Of a stretch of 64,000 bases of DNA, positions 43,676 through 55,121 are shown piece by piece; position 1 is the first letter of the stretch, and the number at the start of each line of letters is the position of its first letter. The stretch comes from Adiantum capillus-veneris (lineage: Eukaryota; Streptophyta; Polypodiopsida; Polypodiales; Pteridaceae), in NCBI GenBank assembly GCA_014529385.2, contig CM043957.1, positions 88,200,381-88,264,380 on the forward strand, in the 5' to 3' direction. The notes below the pieces were generated by a model that searched no databases, had not been told where the DNA came from, and worked only from the letters and a program-made list of their open reading frames with translations. Both the position numbers and the translations under genes were made by a program.

Positions 43676-45264
43676 TGTCATAATAATCAATATCTAATTC
43701 TCCTAAATTATTTTCTCATGTTAAACTGATCATTTAATATGGGGAAGTGCCAGGGGAGAAAAAGATAGAATATTGGTTAAGCTAGCAGACTGGCCACAGT
43801 AGGGATCCAAAGGAGGGAAAATAGGGATCCAAAGGGGGGGCCATCTGCAAAAGATCCATGTGCAACAATGGGCTAAAAAGACCCTAAGGTTCAACCCATT
43901 AAGACTTCCAAAATGCTAAGTTCCAAAATTCAAAGGTTGTGTCCAAAGGTCAACCTTAAGCAAATTGGATGCTTTGTGTGTGTACAAAAAGGTCTTTGCA
44001 ATCTCTACTTGGGAGGGGGCGAGCCTTGCATGTAGGGGATGAGAGAGAAAGCCACACACACACACACAAGCTCCCTTTACACAAAGGGAATGAGGGACAC
44101 ATGTCAGCTCCCTAGCCCAGATGCCCACAAGGTGTACCCAATTCCTATTGGATGGCCTTGGAGGTGGACCAATGAGAATTAGAATAGAGTAAATCTAGTT
44201 TAATTAATTTAAAAACACTTAATAAAAAGAACCAATGAAAATTAAGTCTCCTGGATGACTATTGGATAGTCTCCCAAGGGGTCCAATGAGCATTCAGTAG
44301 CCCAATGGCTTGCCTGATTCCTATTGGCCAGGAGGCAAAGGGGTCCAATGAGAGTTTAGTTGAATTATTAAAATACCTAAAGCTCTCACAAAAGGGTAAA
44401 GGGGGACACATGTTAGAAGGCTATCACTTATGCTGCTTAATTATCATTGGCTAGCCCTCGGGAGGTCCAATGGGAGGACAGCAAGAGCAAATAGCAAGAG
44501 GGGTCGCCCAAAGGAGAGTGGGGGCTGATTTTTGCAAGGCATTATCACACACACACACTCTCACACAGTCTATTTGAGAAGCAAGAAAAAGACTATCTCT
44601 TCCCAAGCTTTAAAGGAGAGCTCATCACCTACTCCAAGCTTGTGAGATAGAAGCTTACATCGACACACTCTTGGCATGTGGATGCAAATCCAACCAAGAG
44701 CCAAGCTTCAATGCATGATCATCTCCTCTACCATGCTAATTACTAAGCTAATCTATGCTAATATGAGTAATTATGTGAGGAGATGTACATCTTTCTCGTA
44801 AGATACTCCTTCTTCCTCTCAATCTACTGTCATACCCTGCTAGCTCTCACCATCTTCAAAGGTGTGTGAGGTCTTGGGTCTGAGAACGGGGATAATTAAT
44901 GTTGTGTGTGCTAAGTGTTTTGCTTAGTGCATGAAGCTTTCATCTTCATTGCACTAGCTAGTCTTGAAGGAACACAAAGAATTGTATTGTACAATGTCTC
45001 TCTTGATGGGAGAAACCATAATACAAAGCCTTTTGGAGGGGGGACCGGCTCCATGAAAATCCGGTCCTCAACTGTTGTCAATAGCTTAATTTCTCTCTTT
45101 TTTGAAAGTATTGTTCATGCTATCTAACTAGGTGTTATGCTGTTTGTTGCTCTCTCCACCTAAGCACTCTTGTAATTCTCATTAGGAATCTATTTTAATG
45201 AAATGCCCACTATGTTCATGCTAATTTTTGCTACACACAATTTTTTAGGCCATTAAATGTTACA
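43676..45264 (+). repeat. 5' LTR of gypsy copy B
   Basis: 1589 bp from TGTCATAATAATC to ATGTTACA. It is homologous to the LTR of copy A at 15318-16904 and to the partial 3' LTR at 50957. Confidence 0.93.
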
Positions 45265-45265
45265 T

Positions 45266-45277
45266 TGGTATCAGAGC
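45266..45277 (+). promoter_or_regulatory. Primer-binding site, initiator tRNA-Met type
   Basis: TGGTATCAGAGC one base after the LTR, identical to the site in copy A. Confidence 0.94.
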
Positions 45278-45681
45278 ACAAGGTTTCTCTTTTCTTGCTC
45301 AAGAAGGGAGGTCCTGAAGCTAGCTATAAATGGTTGGTATTATTACTTGCCTGTGAGTAAGTAGAATAGGGATTTTTTAGCCTTGCAGTGCGCGTGCCTT
45401 CCTGCAGTTAACGGGGCATCACCGTTGAGATCTATGGTCTTAATAGTGGAGTCCTACGGGGCTTGCCTACGGCTTAACCACTATTGAGCTATTAGAAGCT
45501 TGATAGGAGCCGGTGCTGTTTTGGTGTTGAAAGACCCTCTCTTCTATTCCTTGCAATTAATGGTATTCGAGCCACGGTTACAGTAGCTTGAGTGCTTTTT
45601 CTAAAGGGGTAAAGAGGATTAGCAACTAGGGCTTGAAGTGCCAAAGTACACCTAAAAAGTTTACACCTAAAAGTTGTTAGA

Positions 45682-47200
45682 ATGGCTGACAATAGTAAAG
45701 AGAGTGAAATTAATGTTGATAACTTTGATTTTGCTAATGAGCAAGCTACTAATGATGCTCCAATGCTTGCTAACTATCTTGTTTCTAGGCTTCAACAAGC
45801 CATGGGCAATCCATCTCTCCAAAGTGAAGTGCAATGGCAGCTCCGTGCCCACGGGATTCTCCAAGCTCATCACCATGACGAGAGAACACCTAGGAATCCT
45901 CCTTGTGAGACTCCCAAAAGAGGTCTCTCTCCGATTCGGGAAGAAGAAGAGAATCCATACGAAGGGCTCAAGAATTTACTTCTTATGATGCATCTCCTTC
46001 CCAAAGGAGAACTCAAGAGCCTCCACCGAAGGAACAAGAAAGAAGTGAGTCTCCCACCACCTCGGCGGAGATGGCTCCACGAAGACGGCGGGCTAAACGC
46101 TCTCCATCACCACCAAAGCGGAGAAGACCATCACACACTTCTCCACACCATAATTCAAAGAGGGATGATAAAAAGCAAGAGAAGAAAAAGGCGAGAAAGA
46201 GGACACCCTCTTCTCCATCTTCTTCATCCTCTTCCTCTTATGAAAGTGATGGTGAAGATGACAAAGATCAAGACAAGAAAAAGGGGAGAAAGAGGTCACC
46301 CTCTTCTCCACCTTCAAATTCTTCACCTTCTTAAGAAAGTGATGGTGCAACCTTTGAGCCATCAAAAAGAAGAGGCCATAGGAAATCCTATGCCGCATGG
46401 AAGAGGTCATCCAAGCTGAAGAAGTTCAAAGAGGGAGGGAAGAGCATCTCTTTCCTTAACTATGATGGCACCTTTGCGGACAAATTCTTGGCCTTTATCC
46501 AACAGTTTGGTGCGGCGTTTGGAGATGAGGGCTTCACGGACTCCTCTAAGCTACTCCATGTAGCTATGCACTTTCAAAAGTCTGCCAGGAAATGGTGGTC
46601 TAGCCTACGAGCCAACGGTGAAGCTCCACGAACATGGAAAGCTTTAAGAGCTTCCATTATGAAGCAATTTTTGGCCATCGATGCCAAAGATAAAGTACTC
46701 ACCGAATGGCGAAGCTTAAAGCTCTCTCCCTATGAATCCATCCACAAATATGTAGACAAGTTTTGGGACCTACAACTCAAAGCCACTGTCTTCAAAAAGT
46801 TGGATTTTGGAGAGCAAAAGCAACAATTTTGTGTGGGCTTAACCAAAGAAATGGCGGAGTATGTCAACTCCCAAAGGCCACGTACCATATCGGCGGTAAT
46901 ACACCATAGTATGGTGGCCTCTCAAATCAATTTTCAAACGGGGGCTAAAAGAAATAATAAGCCCACGGAAAACAAGGGTTCCAACGAGCCTAAGGGGAAG
47001 GACAATGTCCAAAAGTTTCCTAAGGGCAACTCCAACAAAGCTAAAGAGAAGGGAGTTTACAAAGGTTAAAACAAACTCTCTCCTGAAGAGCTTGAGCGTT
47101 ATCGCAAGGATAACCGGTGTTTCAAGTGCGGCGAACAAGGGCATGCGTACCGCGCTTGTCCCCAAAAGAACAACTGCCAAGATCCTCCTAGATCTTCCTT
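45682..47200 (+). pseudogene. gag: gag of gypsy copy B with zinc knuckle
   Basis: The frame starts M-A-D-N-S-K-E-S-E as in copy A. One base is missing near 45985 (CTTATGATG where copy A has CTTGATGACG), which throws the frame. The true frame continues at about 46026 through the basic Ser-rich linker and the capsid-like region (F-I-Q-Q-F, H-F-Q-K-S-A-R-K-W-W, W-K-A-L-R-A-S-I). It ends with the nucleocapsid zinc knuckle C-F-K-C-G-E-Q-G-H-A-Y-R-A-C (C-x2-C-x4-H-x4-C) near 47120-47160. Nonsense codons lie at 46333 (TAA where copy A has GAA) and 47067 (TAA). It cannot give a full capsid protein. Confidence 0.9.
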
Positions 47201-47949
47201 GGTTGAAATCCAAGAGGAGGAGACTCACCAAACTCATCACAAAGGATCGCCTCTATGCCATGCTTGGGGAAAGGTAAGAGAACATGATGCTTTTATTCTC
47301 TTTGACCCTGGTTCTACTCACAATTTTATATCTATAGAGTTGGCCACCAATCTAGGCATACAAGATTACGAGATGGGAGATGTCCTACCCGTAGACAGTG
47401 CCTTCAAGGGGCAAGAAGCTTTAGTCACTCCCTTAATCAAGGCTTCATGTCCAAGGCTATGTGGACAAAGAGGACTTCTTTATCTCTCCTCTCAAGCATG
47501 AGGATGTAATCCTAGGGGCACCATGGTTTGACCGCCTGGCTGTCAATGTTAAATTTCCCGAAAGGAGAATCTCCTTTAAGTTCAGGGAAAAAGACATGTA
47601 TATAGATGCTAAGGAAATGGGTAACACTATCCCCATTGTACATACACCAGCTTTCAACAAGTCAATAAAGAGCTCTATTTCCGTGTACATGATTTTTGTT
47701 AAAGATTCTCAAAATGAACCTAATGCTTTAGCAAAAGAAAATAAAAGCAACCAAAAGGAATTAGAGTTATCCAATTTTCTCAAGGGGTTTCAAGATGTTT
47801 TTATTGACGACATCCCTTGTGAGCTACCTCCCAAACGAGGTAATGATGACCATGCAATTGAACTTCTTCCAGGAAGTTCACCGCCTAACAAACCTCCTTA
47901 TAGAGTTTCTGAAGCTCAACAAGAGGAGACTCATGCGGCAAGTGCATGA
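47201..47949 (+). pseudogene. pol: pol of gypsy copy B: protease
   Basis: A-F-I-L-F-D-P-G-S-T-H-N-F-I-S (about 47284) carries the D-x-G-S active-site pattern with Pro in the second place. It lies in the same frame as gag, so gag and pol may form one fused frame. After a frame change near 47450 the domain ends with V-I-L-G-A-P-W-F. The stretch after it leads to the RT with the usual N-K-P-P-Y-R-V-S motif. A further frame change occurs near 47930. Confidence 0.8.
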
Positions 47950-48823
47950 GTTAGTTGAGAAGGGCATGGTTAGGCCTAACTCATCTCCATTTTGCTCACC
48001 TGTGCTATTAGTGCAAAAGAAAGACGACACATATCATATGTGTGTCGACTATAGAGCACTAAATAGGATCACTATCAAGAATAGGTTTCCCGTTCCACGG
48101 GTAGAAGACCTATTTGATAAGCTACAAGGATCGACCTACTTCAGTAGAATTGACCTAAAAAGTGGCTATCATCAAATAAGGATAGTTGATCAAGACATTG
48201 TAAAGAACGCATTTCGCACCACATTTGGTTTTTATGAATACATTGTCAGGCCTTTTGGCTTGACCAATGCACTAGCCACATTCAACCTCTTGATGGAGAA
48301 GCTGTTCAGGCCTCATCGAACCTTCATTGGAGTGTTCTTTGATGATATTATCATCTACTCTAATTCATTAGATGAACACAAGCAACACCTCTAGGTAATA
48401 TTTCATGTTTTGAGAGAGAATAAACTTTATTTTAATCGAAAGAAAAGTGAATTTTTCTTGCATGAGATTCAATATTTAGGTCACATTATCTCTCAAGATG
48501 GCATCCAAATGGATCCATCAAAGTTAGAGGTAATAAAAGGATGGACTAAACCAAGGAATCTTCATGAACTAAGAAGCTTTATAGGTATGTGTGCATACTA
48601 TAGATGCTTCATAAAAAAGTTGTCACACATTGCAGGACCATTACATGACCTTACAAAGAAAAGCGTTAGGTATACATGGTCTGCTAAGGAGAACAATGTT
48701 TTGAAAATCTTATCTCTCAACCTGTGCTTACACTACCGGATCTGTCAAAACCATTTGAGGTCCAATGTGATGCTTGTGGTGATTTCCTTGGAGCTGTTTT
48801 GCTCCAAGAAGGGCACACCATAG
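47930..48823 (+). pseudogene. pol: pol of gypsy copy B: reverse transcriptase
   Basis: V-L-L-V-Q-K-K-D, C-V-D-Y-R-A-L-N, F-S-R-I-D-L-K-S-G-Y-H-Q-I-R, T-F-G-F-Y-E-Y and P-F-G-L-T-N-A are present in the order of RT motifs 1-4. The catalytic box reads F-F-D-D-I-I-I-Y-S, keeping both Asp of the usual Y-V/L-D-D. A TAG at 48392 interrupts it just after D-E-H-K-Q-H-L. The connection N-L-H-E-L-R-S-F-I-G and the thumb follow in frame. A frame change near 48705-48725 separates it from RNase H. Confidence 0.9.
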
Positions 48824-50448
48824 GCTATGAGAGTAGAAGGCTCGACCCTGTTGAGCAAGCTCTAGGCATATATGAAAAGGAACTCCTTGCAGTTCTACAT
48901 GCCTTAGACTCATGGAAGCACTATTTATTGGGGACTCCTTTCATTCTGCGAACGGATCACCAAAGTCTTAAGTACTTCATGACGCAGACCAAGCTCTCCG
49001 ACAAACACCTGAGGTGGGAAAATTTCCTTTTGCAATTTCATTTTCATATTGCTCACATTGTTGGCAAGCATAATCAAGTAGCTGATGCACTCTCAAGACG
49101 GCCGAGAGTGAATGCGCTTTCCATAGCAACTCACAATGATCTATCTTCAATGATAGATGAGTATGCTATTGATGCCGATTTTAGAGATGTGATTTCAGCC
49201 CTTGCATTAGGGAAGAAAGAAGAACCATTTACTTTACAAGATGGTTATCTTCTCTACGGCAATAGACTATGTGTTACTAACTCACTACGTGAGAAAGTAA
49301 TGTATGAATCACATCCTTCACCTTATGCGGGGCATAGAGGGATTCAGTCTACCTTAAAGGGAATTGAAACATATTTCTATTGGCCTACCATGAAAGTGAA
49401 CATACAAGAGTATGTTTCTAAATGTGTGGTATGCCAAAAGACAAAACTTGATAGAGGGAAGCAACTTGGATTGCTTCAACCCTTGCCAATCCCTAATTCA
49501 CCATGGGAGAGCATATCCATGGATTTTATCTTTGGATTGCCTAGGTCTATTCATGGGAATATGGGAATATGGACGATAGTAGACAGGTTCAGTAAACAAG
49601 CTCATTTTATACCTGTCAAAAAGACTATCAAAGCCCATCAAATGGCAACCCTCTTCATTTCACAAATTTTCAAGTATCGTGGCTTGCCAATGTCCATAGT
49701 GTCGGATAGAGATCCTAGAATGACCAGTAATTTCTGGAAGGGTCTCTTTGAGAATTTAGGGACAAGGCTAAACTTCTCTTCGGCCTATCATCCACAAACG
49801 CATGGCCAAAGTGAAATAGCTAACCTAACCATTCTCGATCTACTAAAAGCCTATGTAACGGAAGTAGATCAAAGATCCCAATGGGAGAAATACTTACCCT
49901 TAGTGGAGTATGCTTACAATAACACTGTACATACTTCCACGGGAAAATCACCTTTGGAGGTAACTGAGGGAAGATCAAAAAGTCCCTTGCTACTTAAGGT
50001 ACATGGGAAGATCTTCGCTGCAGATAAGTATAGCCGAGACCGACAAGAATCTTTTCAAAAGATTAAGGATGCTATCTCTATCTCACAACAAAGGCAAAAG
50101 GCTCCTGCTGACAAGCACAAAAGAGCCCAAGCCTTTAAAGAAAATGATTGGGTCTTATTAAAGTTTCCCAAGGCTCGATTAAGGCACACGACGAGTAAGA
50201 ATCCTACGGGACACCAAAAGTACTATGCTAAACTAGCAAAAAGGTACTATGGTCCCTTCCAGATTCTTAGGCCAATCAATGAGATGGTCTATCAACTCAA
50301 GTTGCCCAATCATTGGCTCATACAAAATGCTTTCCATGTGAGCCTAGTAAAGACTTACAAAGGAGAGCCACCTCAAGAACCAACTATTGAAGACCCACCG
50401 GAGATCGAGGACCAAGAGGAGGTGCTGCAGCCTGAGTCCATTCTCTGA
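48724..50448 (+). pseudogene. pol: pol of gypsy copy B: RNase H and integrase
   Basis: One open frame of 574 codons. RNase H: V-Q-C-D-A-C-G-D-F-L-G-A-V-L-L-Q and Y-E-K-E-L-L-A-V-L-H-A-L, then L-R-T-D-H-Q-S-L, which supply its acidic residues. Integrase: zinc-binding H-x-H-type region with H-P-S-P-Y-A-G-H-R-G and C-V-V-C-Q-K. Then comes the D-D-E core: M-D-F-I near 49519, V-S-D-R-D-P near 49699, and the Glu in Y-H-P-Q-T-H-G-Q-S-E near 49790-49816. A C-terminal SH3-like part with Y-Y-G-P-F-Q-I follows. All catalytic residues are retained. Translation would depend on upstream frames that are broken. Confidence 0.92.
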
Positions 50449-50601
50449 CATGGAGACAAGGTATTAAGAGGCGGTAAGACTATCCGATGATATCTTATTA
50501 AGTTTAAGAATTATCCTGTTGAAGATGCTAGATGGATGCAATGCATACAATTAAAGGATAACCTAAACCTTGTCAATGCTTACAATGCTTCCCAAGAGTA
50601 A
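50449..50601 (+). pseudogene. Chromodomain-like tail of the integrase
   Basis: Beyond the TGA at 50446-50448 the same frame continues H-G-D-K-V-L-R-G-G, then a second TGA at 50488. After it comes Y-L-I-K-F-K-N-Y-P-V-E-D-A-R-W-M and L-V-N-A-Y. The Y-L-[IV]-K-[FW]-K-x-[YW]-P-x-x-x-x-x-W pattern is that of chromoviral chromodomains, which direct integration to particular chromatin. Both stops could have come from CGA by C-to-T change. Confidence 0.7.
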
Positions 50602-50943
50602 GCAAATGTACAAAATGTTAAAAATGAACAAAGTTTTTGTCTTATAAGACTCTGTTTTTCTTTATTGTGCACAAAAATGAAGTAGTATGCATGCTTAGAT
50701 CAAGTTTGCGGAGACGACGTCTCCCAAACACCAAGTAGAGCTTGTCACTCTACTATGGAAGATTGATAGGACTAATGTGCAGACATGCTTGTGGCAGCCT
50801 TAGGCTCTGAAGTGCCAAATGGACTAGTCATCCATTGTGGAATGATGTCGTAGGGTAACATAGGGATCCTCTACCCGCTAAGAAAAGGACTCATGAATAT
50901 GCTTTATCTTCTCTACACCATAGTCGAGGACCACTATGATTTC
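50602..50943. other. Copy B untranslated region before the polypurine tract
   Basis: Non-coding sequence between the chromodomain end and the polypurine tract. GGAGACGACGTCTCCC (50710-50725) is a perfect palindrome. Nothing else is seen. Confidence 0.6.
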
Positions 50944-50956
50944 AAGAGAGAGGTAA
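50943..50956 (+). promoter_or_regulatory. Polypurine tract of gypsy copy B
   Basis: CAAGAGAGAGGTAA lies immediately before TGTCATAATAATC, the 3' LTR start. It is short but correctly placed as the plus-strand primer. Confidence 0.75.
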
Positions 50957-51315
50957 TGTCATAATAATCAATATCTAATTCTCCTAAATGATTTTCTCAT
51001 GTTAAACTGATCATTTAATATGGGGAAGTGCCAAGGGAGCAAAAGCTAGAATATTGGTGAAGCTAGCAGACCGGCCACAGTAGGATCCAAAGGAGGGAAA
51101 ATAGGGATCCAAAGGGGGGGCCATCTGCAAAAGATCCATGTGAAACAATGGGCTAAAAAGACCCTAAGGTTCAGCCCATTAAGACTTCCAAAATGCTAAG
51201 GTTTCAAAATTCAAAGGTTGTGTCCAAAGGTCAACCTTAAGGGAATTGCATGCTTTGTGTGTGTACAAAAAAGTCTTTGCAATCCCTACTTGGGAGGGGG
51301 TGAGCCTTGCATGTC
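50957..51315 (+). repeat. Truncated 3' LTR of gypsy copy B
   Basis: Matches the first 357 bp of the 5' LTR (43676-44032) up to GAGCCTTGCATGT, then stops. Roughly 16-18 differences are visible over this length, so the copy is not young. Confidence 0.92.
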
Positions 51316-52250
51316 TTCTTTCTTGGGAGGATCTTGAAGTTACTTCATATGCTCTAACCTACGGTTTTGGTACCCATATCTGTCTGTTATCTCTATATTA
51401 ATCCTGTTCTTTTAAGCTCCATTTTGATGATATCCATCCCATGTGTTTGTCTTTATGTGTTGATTTCCTATCTTTAATCCAAACCGGATCATTGACTTTG
51501 ACTAAATTGCTCGGAGCAAACACTTGCTCAACTCTCTTTCGCTTTCTTGAGTACTTTGGTTGAAATATCTTTGTTTTTCTGGGTGTCTTCCTAGAGGTTT
51601 CAGTTGGGTCAGCAATTGACTTGAAGTTTTAAAAGCTTGACTTGCTAGAAGTATTTGATCCACGAGGGTTCTTTGATGTAGAGGCATATGTTGTCACACT
51701 TTCTTTGCCAGTCGATGGAAGGTCCACTTTGGCTTTACCTTTGTCTACAAGATTTGTCTTTGATTCTTGTGGCTTTTGCAACTCTGAATCTAGCATTAAC
51801 GGTACCTATAAATTTTGCTTGCTACTTCTTGGAAAAGAGAGTATTAGCATTGTATCTTCTTTGTAGGCCTTGTGTTGGTCTAACCACTGATGTCCAAGGA
51901 TGATATCTGCAAGCATTTCCGTTGAAGGCTTCACCTAAAACTTTACTTGCTCTTCATGTTGTTGGATGCTAAGAGTAGCAACCATTTCTTCTTGACTTGT
52001 AGCCCTACCCATGATTTCTCTATTATATGGCTTGCCTTGAATAATCTCTGGAATGCTTTGGATGTTTTCTGCAACCATATTGCACTTTGCTTCTTTATCT
52101 AGTAGAGCATTGCATCTGACACTTGCTCCAATTGTATTAGTGAGGACTGTAGCTATTCTCATTGTTGGTTCTATTGAATATCTTTGTCCTGCTTTTCCAT
52201 GGTCTCATCTTGATCTAGCTATGTATTTATGGAAGATGGCTTGAGATTCT
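51316..52250 (-). pseudogene. Second protease-like segment of a decayed minus-strand retroelement
   Basis: On the minus strand 52162-51840 one frame reads C-N-A-L-L-D-K-E-A-K-C-N-M, where a D-[ST]-G active site would sit. It then gives L-A-D-I-I-L-G-H-Q-W-L-D-Q-H after a stop, matching the I-L-G-x-x-[WP]-L end of retropepsins. The active-site Gly is lost, so it cannot be a working protease. It follows another protease-like end (52640) about 500 bp upstream on the same strand. Confidence 0.5.
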
Positions 52251-52371
52251 GTTTTCCAATCTGACTTTCATCAACTGATTTAGCTGGCAATGTCTTGATC
52301 TTTGAAATTCTTATTTCTTCCTGGGTCTCTACAATTTTGAACTTCTTTACTTCTTGTCTTGGTGCCATTCT

Positions 52372-53365
52372 CTACTCAATAGATATCGTGGTTTCTCTTT
52401 TCTTTGTTTGATCTTCACTTCTTGATGCCTGATCTACTTTAAGATTTTCTAAAGTTTTGTTCAATGGAGAATCATCTTCAATAATATTTGTTTTAATATT
52501 AATCTCCACTTTAACTGTGCTTGAGAACTTTGTGTTGTTGTTCGTGAGTGACCAGTCTTGGTCTTCATTGTCTATTTTCTTTGACGACTGAATCTTCATT
52601 GAACTCTGTATCTCTAGGACCTTTTGGGACAATGGCATTCCCAATATGATGTTGTCTGGTATATCCTTTGTTGTGATCACGTGAAATTAGGTGATGATGA
52701 TCTGTGGACCTACTTGAATGGCGATGGAGATGATTCCAACATTTGTTTTCAGATATGTCAATGAATTCAGGAGCATCTTCTAGTTGTTGTTGACCACATT
52801 TTCTCCAAGTGTGAAAAGACATGAGGTTCTTGTCTGACTCAAAATCTAGCTTTACTTCACTTGACAGCTTTTCTTCATTTTCAGTGGTGATGTTGCAATT
52901 GATCTTCTTAGGATTTCTTTCTATATTGATTGATTCTGTTGTGGAAATGTCCTTGGATTGAGCTTTTTCTACATTGGCTTTGTCTTGATCACCTGCTTTC
53001 GTTGATGTTGGCTTGTTTTGTTGTAATACTGCACCTTTTTCTTGCAAACTGATGAGCATTGTGTGCCTGCATTTGAGTAACTTTTGATCTTAGAAGATCC
53101 ACTATACTTTCTAACAGAATTTGTCTCTACGGAGGAGATTTTGGTGGTTACCTTTATGTAGCCTCTGGACTTTAGCTTTCATTGATTTTGACTTTTTTGT
53201 CACCTGTTCTGGCAGCTTGAGGCTTTGCATCATCTTCAGATAGTCCTTGACTTCAAGTTTAGCATCCATAGGGGCTTGTACAAGGTCATGAACCTGCTGA
53301 GAATCATTTCCATTTGCATATCGATATGCAAAAGCAAGCTTGGTCACATGCAACTGTTTGAACAC
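52372..53365 (-). pseudogene. First protease-like segment and gag-like spacer, minus strand
   Basis: Reading from 53365 downwards, short overlapping frames give Lys/Glu/Ser-rich sequence. At about 52720-52620 they give N-V-G-I-I-S-I-A-I-Q-V-G-P followed by F-H-V-I-T-T-K-D-I-P-D-N-I-I-L-G-M-P-L. The last part is the typical F-x-V ... N-I-I-L-G-x-P-L end of a gypsy-type protease. Several stops and frame changes break it. Confidence 0.5.
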
Positions 53366-55121
53366 TATTGGATTTTTTTGGCTTTTGGCTTTGACTTGTG
53401 GAGATCAACTGAAACTTTTGCCTCTGATGATCTTTATATAAGCATTGTTTGTAGATTCTGAGGGAACCTCGGTCAATTGAAAACTTCCAACAACCATATG
53501 ATCTTTCAATGGTTTCTACTTTAAAGGGGTCTGCTGGTTAGAAGCTCTAGGGCTTCTAACTGCTATTGCAGTTCCTGGTACATAAGCTGAGCTTGATGGG
53601 TTTACAGCTCCCCCCTTTCTAGGGTGATCACTATAGTCTACTTAATTATGAGAGTTCAAAACTATTTGGCTCTGGTTTAGTCTCACCTTTTGGTACTGTA
53701 AAGGCACACTTTGGGTAGCACTGTTGACATTTGGCATCTGGAAATCTTCTGCATAGTTTCCTATGTAGCTCCTTGAAACATGACAAATTATTCCCCAAGT
53801 CAAGCTGTAGATAGCACTATCTTTGCTCTGATATTGTCTATCCCATCGGTCTCCTATGATATGAGCTTTTGTGGTTTCAGGACCCAAGGCATCATAAATT
53901 CTAGACTCTCGTTTATATTTACGACTGTTTTGGTCAAAGTATATGCTCGTTTAGTTACAACATCGAAGCTTGATTTCCAATTGAGGAGAGTTTGACTTTG
54001 AATAGATTTTTGGGTTCACTCGGGTAATATCCTTCAGCTCTACAGACGATGGGCTATAATGAATTCTTTCCTTTGAAATGAACCATCCTTTCTGATCTAT
54101 CATTGGATGCACTTCTATGAGCTGGTATGTGGGACACTCAAACACTAGTTGATCCTTTTTGGTCTACATAGTGTGTATATGAATTATGTGTGCCATACAA
54201 TGCTAACAACATTCTGTTTGATGTGTCCCTTAGACTCGTGAATGAGTGCACACTTGTAGCACTGGATGGAGAATGATTTGCAAACCCGATAGTCTTTTCA
54301 ACATTCGATGATGTTTGGACACCTTGACCAAATTCACGTAGGAGTTTGTTGTTCAAAGAATCAATTTTAAGCATTTCAGCTGCCTATGCATCCTTATGCT
54401 GATTTTGAACTTGCATTGCTTTTAGTGGTGCTTTTAACGGTAATGCAGAATCATCCGATTGCATTAAAAGCGACAAGTTAGATACACTTACATTGAGATT
54501 CGCATTTCCAAATTCCTATGTACCTTGCTTGGTAGTTGTGTACCCATTGTTTGGATTTCTTGGACAATCTTCAAAAAAAATGTCCACCTTTTCTTCCACA
54601 ATCTGAGCAATACACCATGATTGGTGGTATTTTAGCTGGTTCTATCATGTCAAGCTCTTGTTGAGGAGCTTCTGTATCTGTGCTTGCCAAGTTGTCAACT
54701 TCTTCTTTCAGAACACTGAGCATCAGACTGTAGACTGCTCCGTCTTGACCTTTCTACTGTCTTTGGTTCGCCAGTTAGACTCGCAGCAATTGGCTGATCT
54801 CTTCTATCTTGCAATTCTAGCTCTCGACTATAGATTTGACCACTGCAATCCATGTACAATGATCTCGATTGCATATGCACTAAATGGATGCTTTGCGGGC
54901 TTGTGCAAGTTTATGGATAACCACGCGGATCCATCTTTTGCACTTCTATCCGCACCTCATCTTTGAGCTTGTAATACCTAGGCTCCACTGAAGTCTGTGA
55001 AAATTTGGGAGTTCTTTGAATCTAGCTTTACTCTGATCGATAGGATCGTGGCTCCTGTGTTGCTTTTGCTACTCATGTCCTTCCGAATCTGTATGCAAAA
55101 CCTTGTCTCCAATGTAGCCAT
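53366..55121 (-). pseudogene. gag-like remnant with zinc-knuckle-like motif, minus strand
   Basis: Near 54640-54580 the minus strand gives Y-C-S-D-C-G-R-K-G-G-H-F-F-E-D-C-P-R-N-P, a zinc knuckle with one extra residue before the His. Around it lie short frames of hydrophilic sequence (54374-54138, 53887-53642) consistent with a decayed gag. The remnant is cut at 55121 by retrotransposon C. With the two protease-like segments it forms a gag-protease order on the minus strand. Confidence 0.45.

Larger units (their letters stand above)
43676..51315 (+). mobile_element. Ty3/gypsy copy B (chromodomain type), nearly full length, defective
   Basis: Order: 5' LTR, initiator-tRNA-Met primer site, gag with zinc knuckle, protease, reverse transcriptase, RNase H, integrase, chromodomain-like tail, polypurine tract, and the first 359 bp of the 3' LTR. 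This gene order (integrase after RNase H) defines Ty3/gypsy, and the C-terminal chromodomain-like tail suggests a chromovirus lineage. The retained part of the 3' LTR differs from the 5' LTR at roughly 5% of positions. Many coding lesions exist. The last one (RNase H to integrase, 574 codons) is still open. The 3' LTR stops at 51315, so no target duplication can be tested. Confidence 0.93.
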
